Made by a program: the position numbers and the translations under genes | In this document: one piece after another, positions 1-9,500 of the stretch | How positions within the stretch are numbered: position 1 is the first letter of the stretch | How the letters are laid out: every line of letters starts with the position of its first letter | Notes under the pieces: model-generated | What the model was told of the DNA's origin: nothing | Database searches by the model: none | What the model saw: only the letters and a program-made list of their open reading frames with translations | DNA from: Marinospirillum sp. | Lineage (GTDB): Bacteria; Pseudomonadota; Gammaproteobacteria; Pseudomonadales; Halomonadaceae | Reading direction: 5' to 3' | Length of the DNA: 30,327 nucleotides | NCBI RefSeq assembly: GCF_014859565.1 | Contig: NZ_JACUUA010000024.1 | Coordinates: forward strand, 1 to 30,327

Positions 1-3000
1 AGTGGCACCTGCACCACTGACGCGAGTTATGACAGCGGCAATGCCAATCATGCTCTTTACAATATTGGGGGTGACTTCAGTTATAATGCTGGCTCCTTTG
101 GCATCGGTACAGCGGCCCACACTGGTGACATTACTCTTTATCAGTTTACATCGTCGTTTGATCTTGAATTAGTGACAACGGGAACCATCAATATCAGCGG
201 TGCCTTTGGCAGTGACAACAGCCTTACCCTGCAAGGTGACAGCGGCATTAATATCAGCCACAACATCACCACCAAGGGTGATCAGTTTTATAAAGGGTCT
301 GTGGCTTTAATGAATGATGTCAGCCTGACCAGCAACAATGGCAAAATCCAGTTTGATGCCACTATCAATAGTGATGCTACAGCCAGAGCACTCACTTTAA
401 GTACTGCAAATGGCACTGAATTTCTGCAAGCAGTGGGTGGAGCACAACAGTTAAGCCAGTTGACTGTCAGTAATGGAACAGCAACTCTGGGTGCTGACAT
501 CAGCACAACAGGTAATCAAAGCTACGCTGGGCAGGTTATCTTAAGTGGCGGCACTCACACTGTGACCAGTTCGGACGCTATCACCATGGGAGCCGGTTTA
601 AATGGCGAGGGGCAGGGCCTGATTATTGCTGGCAACTTCAACTTTTCCGGCACTGCATCTAACCTTGCCTCACTGACCGTTAACGGCACCAGCACCCTTA
701 ATGGAGCCATCACTACTTTCAGTACTCAGAGTTATACCGGCGCCATGACACTCGCTGGTAATACCCAGCTATCAACAGATAACAGTGGGATCACTTTAGG
801 TAGCACAGTGACAGGTCTCCACACCCTGTCTCTGAACACTGGTACAACAGCTTTCAGCTTGAATCATGATGTTATCAGTACAGCAGGTTTTAATGTCACT
901 TCAAGCAACATCACCCTGGGTGCTGATGTCACAACAACCGGCAACCAAACCTATACCGGCGCAGTAACCTTAGCAGATCATCGTACTCTGACAGCTGGTG
1001 CTGGCAGCTTGATTACCATGACTGGCAACCTGATTGGTGGCAACAACAGCTTAACAATCGCTGATGCCAACTGGTCACTGGCCGGAGGCAATGCATCCAG
1101 CTTAAGCGCCCTGTCGGTTGGTGGCACCTCTTTACTTGCAGGGGATATAACAACAACAGGCAGCCAAACTTATTCAAATGGAGTCACGCTGGAAGGTGTC
1201 CGTACCCTGTCCGGCTCGACCCTGACCTTTGATTCCACCGTCACCGGTAATGATCAGAACCTGACCTTAACCAGCACGACAGGTGATACCACCTTTAAAG
1301 GTGCTGTTTCCCAGTTTGCAACAATGCTGATAAACGGGACCCTGAATCTGCAAAATACCGGCTTTATCCAAAACGTAGCTTCTTTCAGTGTCTCTGGATC
1401 TTCCGTACTTGCCGGCAATGTCACCACTTCCGGTAGTCAGTCCTATGCCGGAGCAGTAACTCTGAGTGGTTCTCGTGCTTTGTCCGGTTCAACTTTAACT
1501 TTTGACAACACAGTAACCGGCAACAACCAGAACCTGGCTCTGACCGGTAACACTACTTTTAATGGAGATGTATCCGAACTGGCGGCAGTGACAATCAACG
1601 GTTCGCTGGATCTCCTGAATAGCAGCACCATTCAGAATACTGCCTCTCTCAGTGTGTCCGGTGCGACCAACCTCACGGGTACAGTCAACACAGCCAACAA
1701 CCAGACCTACAATGGTTTACTGACGCTAAACGGGGTCAATACGCTCACCAGCACTGCTGGCAGTATTGGTATGAATAATGGTTTGAATGCAGGTAATACC
1801 AATTTTACTCTTGCCGGTGACTGGATTTTCTCCGGGTCCACCAGTAATTTGAGCAGCCTGACGGTGAGCCGAACCAGCCAGATTAATGGCGCCATAACAA
1901 CCACTGCAGGTAGTCAGGCTTACCAGGGAGCAGTTACCCTGACTGGAACCACCAATCTATCAGCGGTTGGACAGAGCATAACCTTCAGCAGTAGTGTTAA
2001 TGGTGCACAACAGTTGACTACCACCGCCGCAACCACAACATTTAATGGTTTTGTTGGTAATAGTGTTCGACTGAGCAATCTGACAGTAAACGGGGCAACT
2101 CAGGTTAATGGTGGTGGTATTCACACCTCAGGCAATCAGTCTTACCTGGGAGGTTTTAATGCCAATAGTAATACCAACCTGAACAGTGCAAGTGGCAACA
2201 TCAATCTGGATCAGGCTGCGGCTGCGAACAACAACCTTGAGGTTCGTGGATATAATCTGCAGTTCAAAAACATTACAACCGGCGGCACTTTAACGCTTTC
2301 TGCCGGTAATCAGCTGCTCTACTCGGCAGGTACTAATCTCAGCTCATCCGGTGCCATGACTCTGGCCGTCAACCAGTCCGGTAATACCGCAGGTGTCACG
2401 CTGGATCTGAATGGTTTAAACCTGGCTGCCAGCAGCATCCTGTTGCAGGGTAGTGGTTATGATCGCCTGCAAGGACTCACCAATTCCGGCAATACCTGGC
2501 AGGTGACCGGTAACGGCAGCGGCACCTTATCCAATGCTGCATTTAATGCAGGTGGTGGTAATACCGCCACCTTCAGTGATTTTGCTCATCTGTATGGTGG
2601 TGAAAGTGCAGACACCTTCAACATCAGTGGTGTGCACAACGGCAATATCTATGCAGGTGGTGGTAATGACATTATCCGGCTGCAGGGCAATGGTCGGGTT
2701 AATGGTCAGGTTGATGGCGGCACAGGTACGAATACTTATGACATTTCTGCCACCAGCAGCCCAATGACGCTGATCTGGGGTTCCGGTTTCACCGGCATCC
2801 AATCCTTGATTGGTAGCGGTGACACCCTGCAAGGAGGGGCATCAGGTGATACTGAATGGGCACTCCTGTCGGCAACAGGTGGTAATATCAACACTGCCAG
2901 TTTTACCGGATTCAGCACCCTGATCAGTGGCAGTGGTGGAGATAACAACTTTACCTCTAACGGGCAGTACAGTGGCACATTGCAGCTGCAAGGTCAGCGT

Positions 3001-4263
3001 AATTACTGGAACTACAGTCAGGGCAGCACCCTGACCCGTGGCAGTGTGCTTGGCAACGGCTCTCTGACTGTTGATACACCCGCAGGTGGGGTAGCGGGTA
3101 ACATGAACATCGGCAACGGTGATCTGCTGCTGCCAAATCTACTTAACCATACCGGAACTCTGTTTATTGGTAGTCGTATCACACCGGCTCAACTACCACT
3201 GGGCGGCAGCAGCAATGCCACTATCAATACCAGCAGCCTGACGGTGAGCCAGGCCATTAATACCGGGGGCAGCCTGGTGCTGATGGCGGGTGATATTACC
3301 CTTTCCGGCACCAGCATCCAGGTAGGTGAAAGCATCAGTCTGATTGCAACAGGGGAAGGCTGTAATGGTTGTAGCACGGGATTAAGAGCTAACGGTGATC
3401 TGATAGTCAGTCGAGAAACCACCATCACTGCGCAGAGTGGCCGGGTCATTGCGGCAAACGGTATCGTAAATGCCACTGACTTGATTCTGGACTTCAACGG
3501 CGGTGATTTTGAACTGGCTGTAAGCGCTGAGCAGCAAGACACATCCCAGCCCAGCCCCTTGTCAAATGCTCGGGGTGTGCAGCTGTCAGCCAATACCTCT
3601 GCTTTTATCCGTAACCTTGGGTTGAACCTGGTCAGCGTCTCGGTGAGTTTTGCCAACCCGGCCGCCTCAATAATGGGTGTTCGTGCCATTGAGGTTATCG
3701 ACCTGGCACTGTTTGAGGAAGACCTGACCCTGTTTGGTCGTCTGGGTGAAGGGGTGGCACTGGCCTTTGCCCAGTGTGAAGAAGTCGAAGGTTGTACACC
3801 GGATGTGACGGTGGAAGAGTTGACTGCCTCCATCAACGAGTTAGAGCTGCGTATTCAACAGCTGGAAGCCGAGCTGAAAAGCACCACTGACCCAGAACGA
3901 CGCAAAGAGCTGGAGCAGATGCTGGCGGAGTATCGTGCCCAGCAGGAAGAGTTCATGGCCTACCGGACTGATCTGCAGGATTTCACCGGTTTTGAACAGC
4001 AGTTTGAGGATGAGTTTGGTGCCATAGGTGAGGATGACATCGACATGGAAGCCCTGGAAAGAGAAGTGGCAATGATTGAAACCATCTACACCCGTGTGCG
4101 TTTCCTCGAAAGCCTGCAGTTCAACCGTGAGCGGCGCGAAGTGTTTGCGGAGCGTACCGGATTGGATCTGAGTGATGAACGTCTGTCCCAGATCATTGAG
4201 AGCACCCTGAAAGCAGCCAGCCGATCTGAGGCACGAATCGAGAAGATGCTGGATGGAAACTAG
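1..4263 (+). CDS. Giant beta-repeat exoprotein / filamentous adhesin, 5' end outside the window
   Basis: The frame is open from the first base to a TAG at 4261-4263 (1420 codons), so the true start lies upstream and the GTG at 172 is only an internal codon. Roughly codons 1-1150 are Gly/Ser/Thr/Asn-rich with nine spaced Q-x-Y-x-G motifs (for example TTTGNQTYTGAVTL near 931), as expected for a beta-helix surface adhesin of the filamentous haemagglutinin kind. Around 2593-2760 are three degenerate Gly/Asp motifs (GGESADTF, GGGNDIIRL, GGTGTNTYD) resembling RTX calcium repeats. The last 170 or so codons differ: a CX5C pair (3775-3795) and then a highly charged predicted coiled coil (3805-4000). 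No C-terminal autotransporter barrel, LPXTG or membrane anchor is visible. The secretion signal would be in the missing N-terminus. Adhesin function is inferred from composition and repeats. Confidence 0.8.
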   Translation, partial: SGTCTTDASYDSGNANHALYNIGGDFSYNAGSFGIGTAAHTGDITLYQFTSSFDLELVTTGTINISGAFGSDNSLTLQGDSGINISHNITTKGDQFYKGSVALMNDVSLTSNNGKIQFDATINSDATARALTLSTANGTEFLQAVGGAQQLSQLTVSNGTATLGADISTTGNQSYAGQVILSGGTHTVTSSDAITMGAGLNGEGQGLIIAGNFNFSGTASNLASLTVNGTSTLNGAITTFSTQSYTGAMTLAGNTQLSTDNSGITLGSTVTGLHTLSLNTGTTAFSLNHDVISTAGFNVTSSNITLGADVTTTGNQTYTGAVTLADHRTLTAGAGSLITMTGNLIGGNNSLTIADANWSLAGGNASSLSALSVGGTSLLAGDITTTGSQTYSNGVTLEGVRTLSGSTLTFDSTVTGNDQNLTLTSTTGDTTFKGAVSQFATMLINGTLNLQNTGFIQNVASFSVSGSSVLAGNVTTSGSQSYAGAVTLSGSRALSGSTLTFDNTVTGNNQNLALTGNTTFNGDVSELAAVTINGSLDLLNSSTIQNTASLSVSGATNLTGTVNTANNQTYNGLLTLNGVNTLTSTAGSIGMNNGLNAGNTNFTLAGDWIFSGSTSNLSSLTVSRTSQINGAITTTAGSQAYQGAVTLTGTTNLSAVGQSITFSSSVNGAQQLTTTAATTTFNGFVGNSVRLSNLTVNGATQVNGGGIHTSGNQSYLGGFNANSNTNLNSASGNINLDQAAAANNNLEVRGYNLQFKNITTGGTLTLSAGNQLLYSAGTNLSSSGAMTLAVNQSGNTAGVTLDLNGLNLAASSILLQGSGYDRLQGLTNSGNTWQVTGNGSGTLSNAAFNAGGGNTATFSDFAHLYGGESADTFNISGVHNGNIYAGGGNDIIRLQGNGRVNGQVDGGTGTNTYDISATSSPMTLIWGSGFTGIQSLIGSGDTLQGGASGDTEWALLSATGGNINTASFTGFSTLISGSGGDNNFTSNGQYSGTLQLQGQRNYWNYSQGSTLTRGSVLGNGSLTVDTPAGGVAGNMNIGNGDLLLPNLLNHTGTLFIGSRITPAQLPLGGSSNATINTSSLTVSQAINTGGSLVLMAGDITLSGTSIQVGESISLIATGEGCNGCSTGLRANGDLIVSRETTITAQSGRVIAANGIVNATDLILDFNGGDFELAVSAEQQDTSQPSPLSNARGVQLSANTSAFIRNLGLNLVSVSVSFANPAASIMGVRAIEVIDLALFEEDLTLFGRLGEGVALAFAQCEEVEGCTPDVTVEELTASINELELRIQQLEAELKSTTDPERRKELEQMLAEYRAQQEEFMAYRTDLQDFTGFEQQFEDEFGAIGEDDIDMEALEREVAMIETIYTRVRFLESLQFNRERREVFAERTGLDLSDERLSQIIESTLKAASRSEARIEKMLDGN
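271..2154 (+). repeat. Nine divergent QxYxG protein repeats in the adhesin
   Basis: A motif of the form TT-x-G-(N/S/D)-Q-x-Y-x-G-x-(V/M)-T-L recurs at about 271, 502, 712, 931, 1150, 1423, 1687, 1900 and 2125, giving a period of about 210-275 bp (70-90 residues). Between anchors there are further similar lines such as LTVNGTSTLNGAI and TFDSTVTGN(D/N)QNL. The units at 1150-1420 and 1423-1690 are the most alike. The repeats are degenerate at nucleotide level, so this looks like old protein-level duplication and not a recent tandem expansion. Confidence 0.75.
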
Positions 4264-4792
4264 GTTGAAAAAGCTGTTGGTGGTGATGCTGCCCTGGCTA
4301 TTGTGTTTTACAGCCTTGCAAGTTCTGGCCGCTGAGGATTCAACAGATCAGCAAATAACCAGTACCGAAGTGGAAACATTGCCGGAAGAGGAATTGCTGC
4401 TGGAGCTGGCACTGTTAAGGGATTTACAGGAAGGGTTGATCTTGACTCTTGCAGCCTGTGTGGATGAGCCTCATTGTGTGACGGCATTAAATGAACAGGA
4501 GATGGATCGAATACAGGAAGAACTTGAACTACTGCTCGGACAACTGGATGCAACTGATGCGGAACAGGCAGAGCTGCTGGATCGTTTTACCCAGTTGAAA
4601 ACGGGCTACTCTGATCTGCAACGGGAGTTTGTTGCAATCATCGCCCGTATAGATCGTGACAGCCTGGAAGGAAACTGGGCTGATCAGTTTGTTTTTGACG
4701 ATTTTGTAATCGGCCCCACGGTGCCATTTCCGAATGAACATATACTGTTGAGCCGATTCGAAGACCTAAGCCAACCCCTGCCGATTGAGTAG
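4253..4792 (+). CDS. Small secreted coiled-coil protein related to the adhesin C-terminus
   Basis: 179 residues, starting at an ATG that overlaps the adhesin gene by 11 bp with GAGAAG as a possible ribosome site, which suggests translational coupling. The N-terminus is a convincing signal peptide: METRLKK, then a hydrophobic stretch ending near residue 27 at VLAAED. The rest is acidic and helical (many E, L and Q). Residues 58-75 carry L-x-EG-x2-L-x2-A-x-C-x5-C, the same pattern as adhesin positions 3742-3795, and in both proteins a charged coiled coil follows. I recognise no named family. The likely location is the periplasm or cell surface, and the context suggests a partner of the adhesin (inference). 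Confidence 0.8.
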   Translation: METRLKKLLVVMLPWLLCFTALQVLAAEDSTDQQITSTEVETLPEEELLLELALLRDLQEGLILTLAACVDEPHCVTALNEQEMDRIQEELELLLGQLDATDAEQAELLDRFTQLKTGYSDLQREFVAIIARIDRDSLEGNWADQFVFDDFVIGPTVPFPNEHILLSRFEDLSQPLPIE

Positions 4793-4819
4793 GGCCAAAA
4801 AACAAAGGTGACCAACCCC

Positions 4820-5728
4820 ATGTTTACCAAATCGAAGAAACTTTCCATCATGTTTGCCGACATCTGCGGCAGCACCAAGCTTTATGATTCGCTCGGTGAC
4901 GAAAGAGCACGAAAAGTTGTTTCCGACACACTGAACCTGCTGACCGAGGTCATTCATCGGTATAAAGGCACCGTGATCAAAACCATTGGTGATGAAATCA
5001 TGTGCACCTTTGATGATGCCGAGATTGCCAACAAAGCAGCCTGCGACATGCAGGAAAGCCTGGAAGAAGCCAACGAGGAAGGGGTAACTGAAGTGCCTGT
5101 TGCCATCCGTGTTGGTTACCACTTCGGCTCCTGCATCATGGAAGATGGTGATGTGCATGGTGATGCAGTCAACGTTGCCGCACGTATGGCGGCACAGGCC
5201 AAAGCTAGCCAAATTGTCACAACCAGAGAAACAGCCAATCTGCTGCCTCAGGTATTTCAGAATGATGAAAACATTCGCTTTCTGGACAATGCACATATCA
5301 AAGGCAAGGGTGAAATTGAAATTATTGAGTTTATCTGGAAGGAAGATGATGTTACCTGCATGTCAGTAGATATTTCATCGGTCGCCGCCAGCCCTGCTAT
5401 GCCGACTCAATTACGACTCGAATACCGCGACACCTTTGTGCGGCTGAATCAGGAGCGTGAGTTTGCGGTACTGGGGCGCAGCGCCACCTGCGATATTCCA
5501 GTCAACGAAAGCCTGGCTTCTCGCCAGCACATCAAGATTGAACTGCGTCGTGACAAGTTTTTCCTGATCGACCAGAGCACCAATGGCACCTACGTCCAAC
5601 AAAGTGATGGCAGCCAGTCTTTTGTACGCCGTGAAGAAATACTGCTGCATGGTGAAGGGGTCATTAGCCTTGGGCGTGCCATGAATGACAATCCGCAGGA
5701 ATTGATTCACTTCTCCTTAGAGGCCTGA
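4820..5728 (+). CDS. Class III adenylate/guanylate cyclase with C-terminal FHA domain
   Basis: 302 residues from the ATG at 4820, which has AAAGGTGA eight bases upstream; the in-frame GTG at 4808 lies inside that ribosome site and is less likely. Residues 1-175 are a class III nucleotide cyclase domain. Visible are metal-binding Asp14 (FADICGST) and Asp58 (KTIGDE), substrate Lys54, and the Asp115-x2-Asn118-x3-Arg122 motif (GDAVNVAAR), so it should be active, and the Lys/Asp pair favours ATP. Residues about 195-300 are an FHA phosphothreonine-binding domain with the GRS (219-221), SRQH (234-237) and NGT (255-257) signatures intact. There is no membrane segment. It probably makes cAMP in response to binding phosphorylated partners, plausibly the kinase two genes downstream (inference). 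Confidence 0.93.
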   Translation: MFTKSKKLSIMFADICGSTKLYDSLGDERARKVVSDTLNLLTEVIHRYKGTVIKTIGDEIMCTFDDAEIANKAACDMQESLEEANEEGVTEVPVAIRVGYHFGSCIMEDGDVHGDAVNVAARMAAQAKASQIVTTRETANLLPQVFQNDENIRFLDNAHIKGKGEIEIIEFIWKEDDVTCMSVDISSVAASPAMPTQLRLEYRDTFVRLNQEREFAVLGRSATCDIPVNESLASRQHIKIELRRDKFFLIDQSTNGTYVQQSDGSQSFVRREEILLHGEGVISLGRAMNDNPQELIHFSLEA

Positions 5729-5746
5729 TAACGAGGGATTGCCACA

Positions 5747-6496
5747 ATGACCCTGCAAGACAAAAAACAGACCGGCACTATCGCCATCTCGGCAGGTCTC
5801 ACGGATCGCGGCCATGTGCGCCAGGTGAATGAAGATGCTTTTCTGGAAGTTCCAGAAAAAGGCCTGTGGCTGGTTGCTGATGGTATGGGTGGACACGATG
5901 CCGGTGATGTCGCCAGCAGTATGATTGTTGAAACGCTACGGGGCACGCCGGTTAACGGCTCCCTGTCTGATCGACTGGATCAGATCGAAGACGCGCTGGA
6001 TCAGATCAACAACCGACTGTTAGAACGTAGCCAGTCAGATGATGGCAAAAAACACATCATTGGCAGCACCCTTGCCATGCTGGTGATCGAAAACAACCGC
6101 ATGGGGGTTCTGCTCTGGGCAGGTGATAGCCGTATTTACCGGCTGCGTAACGGTAATCTGGTACAAATGTCTTCTGACCACTCCCAGGTGGAAACCTACA
6201 TCCGTCAGGGTTTGATCACGCGTGAAGAAGCCAAAAAACACCCTGAACGCCACATTATTACCCGTGCCGTGGGCAGTCAGGAAGAGCTTTACATGGAAGC
6301 GGATCTCTGTGAGCTCAGTTCCGGTGATCGTTACCTGCTCTGCAGTGACGGGCTGACCCGTCATCTTGATGACCCCGAAATTGCGGATTATCTCAAACAG
6401 GGCTCACCGGAAGAAATCTGTAAAAAACTGGTGGATCTGACCCTTGACCGAGGTGCCAGAGACAATGTCACCGTTGTTGTTGTTGAAATTATCTGA
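5747..6496 (+). CDS. PP2C-family Ser/Thr protein phosphatase
   Basis: 249 residues, starting at ATG after GAGGGA at good spacing. The full PP2C set is present: NED (28-30), VADGMGGHDAG with Asp45, GSTLAMLV, WAGDSRIYRL, the DHS loop, LLCSDGLT and GARDNVTVVVVEI. The length fits soluble bacterial Stp/PppA-type enzymes that need two or three Mn/Mg ions. It has no signal peptide or membrane segment, so it acts in the cytoplasm. It sits 18 bp after the FHA-cyclase gene and 14 bp before the kinase gene, the normal pairing of an antagonist phosphatase with its cognate kinase. The kinase and its substrates are the likely targets (inference). Confidence 0.95.
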   Translation: MTLQDKKQTGTIAISAGLTDRGHVRQVNEDAFLEVPEKGLWLVADGMGGHDAGDVASSMIVETLRGTPVNGSLSDRLDQIEDALDQINNRLLERSQSDDGKKHIIGSTLAMLVIENNRMGVLLWAGDSRIYRLRNGNLVQMSSDHSQVETYIRQGLITREEAKKHPERHIITRAVGSQEELYMEADLCELSSGDRYLLCSDGLTRHLDDPEIADYLKQGSPEEICKKLVDLTLDRGARDNVTVVVVEII

Positions 6497-6510
6497 GAGC
6501 ACACACTGAT

Positions 6511-9500
6511 ATGGCTGATCCGAAGCAACTGCTCAAGACTCTGGCGGATAACGAAATTGCCATGCCTGAATTTCAGGTCATGCTGCAGAGTCTTTTGCAG
6601 AAACGAGCTTTCAGTGTTGAGCAATTTCTTACCGCGCTCGAACAAGCCGTTCGCAACGGACAACTTTCCTCTGACCAGGCCAATAGGCTCTCCAGTCAGT
6701 TGCCGGATATTTCTGATCTGCCGACCAATCAGGCACTGGATGATGACGATGAAGATGAGGCCGCCACAGTGGTGGCCTATCCAGCCGGGCAGCCAGCTTC
6801 AACACCTGCAGCAGCAGTGGATGATGACGATGATGAAGCACCCACACTGATTGCTTATCCACCAGCAGCAGGCAATCCACCGGAGGAAGACGACGAAGCC
6901 CCTACGCTGATTGCTTACCCGCAGGGTGCCGCAGCCAATCCGCCGGATGATGATGACGAAGCACCCACCCTGATTGCCATGCCCGGTGGCATAAATCAGA
7001 ACGGTGAGCTCACCATTATCAACCCGGATGGTGACGGGTCAGGCAGTACTTATGCACACACTAGCGCTACCGGATTTCCATCCCATACCCAGCAAACCTC
7101 CGGCACCTTTAACAGTACCCTGCACACCTCCAGCACCTCCCAGCGCTCATGGAGCATGCCCGGTGCCACTAACCCGCAGCTGCAGAAACTAGGACCGGGT
7201 TCGATCATCAAGGATCGTTTTATACTGGATAAGGTGCTGGGTGCCGGTGGTATGGGTAAGGTATTCCAGGCACGCGACCTGCTGAAGGTTGAAGCCAACG
7301 ACGCCAACCCTTATGTGGCAATGAAGGTGTTGACTGAAGACTTCAAGGCACACCCTCAGGCCTTTATTGCCCTGCAGCGGGAAGCCAGCCGTCAGCAAAA
7401 ACTGGCGCACCCGAATATTGCCACGGTTTACGACTTTGACCGTATTGGCATGACTGGCACCCAGGTGTTTATCACCATGGAGCTGCTGGTTGGTAAACCG
7501 CTGGATACCTTCATCCGCAAGGTCGTGCGTCCAAAAGGTGGTTTGCCATTCGAAGAAGCCTTCCCGATTATTGAACAGCTGGGCGCTTCACTGATTTATG
7601 CCCATAAACAGAACATCGTGCACTCGGACTTTAAACCGGGTAACGCCTTTTTGTGTGATGATGGTCAGGTTAAAACGCTGGACTTTGGTATCGCCCGCGC
7701 TGTTAACGCCGGTGGTAGCAGTGATGATGACAAGGGTGATAAAAAACAGGATGATTTTGATGCCGGTTCACTCGGTGCACTGACACCCGCTTATGCCTCG
7801 CTGGAGATGCTGCAGGGTAAAGACCCTTCCACTCAGGATGACCTCTACGCCCTGGCCTGTGTGGCTTACGAGCTTTTTACCGGTTATCACCCGTTTAACA
7901 AAAAATCGGCACTCAAGGCAATGGAAGCCAAGCTGGTTCCTGCACCGATCAAAAGCCTGAAAAAGCGGCAGATGAAAGGCCTGCTGCACGGCCTGGCCTT
8001 TGAAAAAGAAAAACGCACTCCCACGGTTGAAGAGTTTCTGAAAGAGTTGGAAGGTAAAGCCAACTGGCACAAAAACCCTTGGGTGCTGGGTTCTGCTTTT
8101 ACTGTCATTCTAAGCCTGGCAGCTTACAACCCGGTGATGAACCAGCTAGAAGAACGCCGTATCCAGCGCATGATCAGTGATGTTTTAACTGCCCAACCGG
8201 AGCTGATTGAAAGCACCATAAGCACTCTGCCACAACTGGATGTGAATGCCCGTAACCGTGTCACAGAAAATGGTCGTGAAGTCCTGCAAGGTTATTTCCA
8301 GCAACTGATCAATCAAGCCATTGACCTGGAAGAAGCCCACCATGATTTTGATCGAGCCGAGCAGGAACTCAACCGTATGGCGCTGCTGTACCCCGACTCC
8401 GCAGCCCTGAATGCCCAGCGTAACCATGTCGATCTGCAGCGTAACCGTTATATTCACCAACTCAGCCAGAAACTGAATCTGGCCTTGGAAAATGAGTGGT
8501 TACTGCCATCGGAACAGGACGCAGGTCGCAGCATCACCGAGATTCTCTCACTGATTATTGCCGTTGCACCTCAGCACAGCCTGCTGGAAGACCCACGTAT
8601 TCCGGATGCCTACGCCACCTCGGCTCAGGAAGCCATCAATCTGGGTGATCTTGAGCAGGCACGGATTTATCTGGATATTGGTTTAGCTCGTATGTCTGCT
8701 GATCTCGACCTCATCAACACCCAGGATCGCTGGCAGCTGGCAAAAGAACAGCAGCAGCGTAACGTCAGAATCGAAGTCTTGCGCCTGGCGTTTGGTGAAG
8801 AACAGCTGGCATTCCAAAGTTTTGGTCCAATCATAGAACAAAGCAGCAACATCATTGAACTGTCACAGCTGGCACCACTGGATCCTGCGTTACGCACACT
8901 GGCCAGCTTGACCGGCCCGCTGCTGGAGGATGCCATCAACAGGGCAACCGATCCAGCACGCTTGATGCAGGAACAACAGGATTTGTTACTGGCTCTGGGA
9001 TTGCATCAGCCACTGATTGATCAGGGTCACCCCACTACTGCCGCAGAAGCTCGTCTGCAAAAACTGCTGACAGAAGCAACCATCACCCGTGAATGGGAAG
9101 CGGAAGCTAATACCCTGCTTCGTTACCTGCAGTCTCATTACAGTGCTCATCACCCGGTGGTGACCCGTGCCAGAGACCAGCTGGCAGAGTTGTTTGTGCA
9201 ACGCATCAGTCAGTTGGAAGAAGAGCGCCGCTTCAGCCTGGCACTGGCCACCCTGGATCGTACCAATGGCTTCCAACTTAATGAACCACGACTGGGTCAA
9301 GCCAGAGTTCGCATCACCCAGGAATACAATGACTTTTTGCTTGAGCGGGAAGCAGCAGCCCTGCAGGCACGCATCAATGGCCTGCAAAGCACCCTGCTGG
9401 TTGAAGCCCGAGCGCGGGAAATAGATGCCGCAGAACGTACCCTTGCTGAACTGCGCAATTATCTCGAAGACAATGACCCCTACATTACCATCACCGCGGC

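Noticed and set aside
271..2154. CRISPR or DNA-level tandem repeat
   Set aside because: The units are 210-275 bp, diverged at nucleotide level and in a continuous reading frame; they are protein repeats.
3189..3836. Minus-strand open frame of 215 codons inside the adhesin gene
   Set aside because: Ser/Pro/Arg-rich translation with no motif; it is antisense to a continuous, well-formed coding frame.
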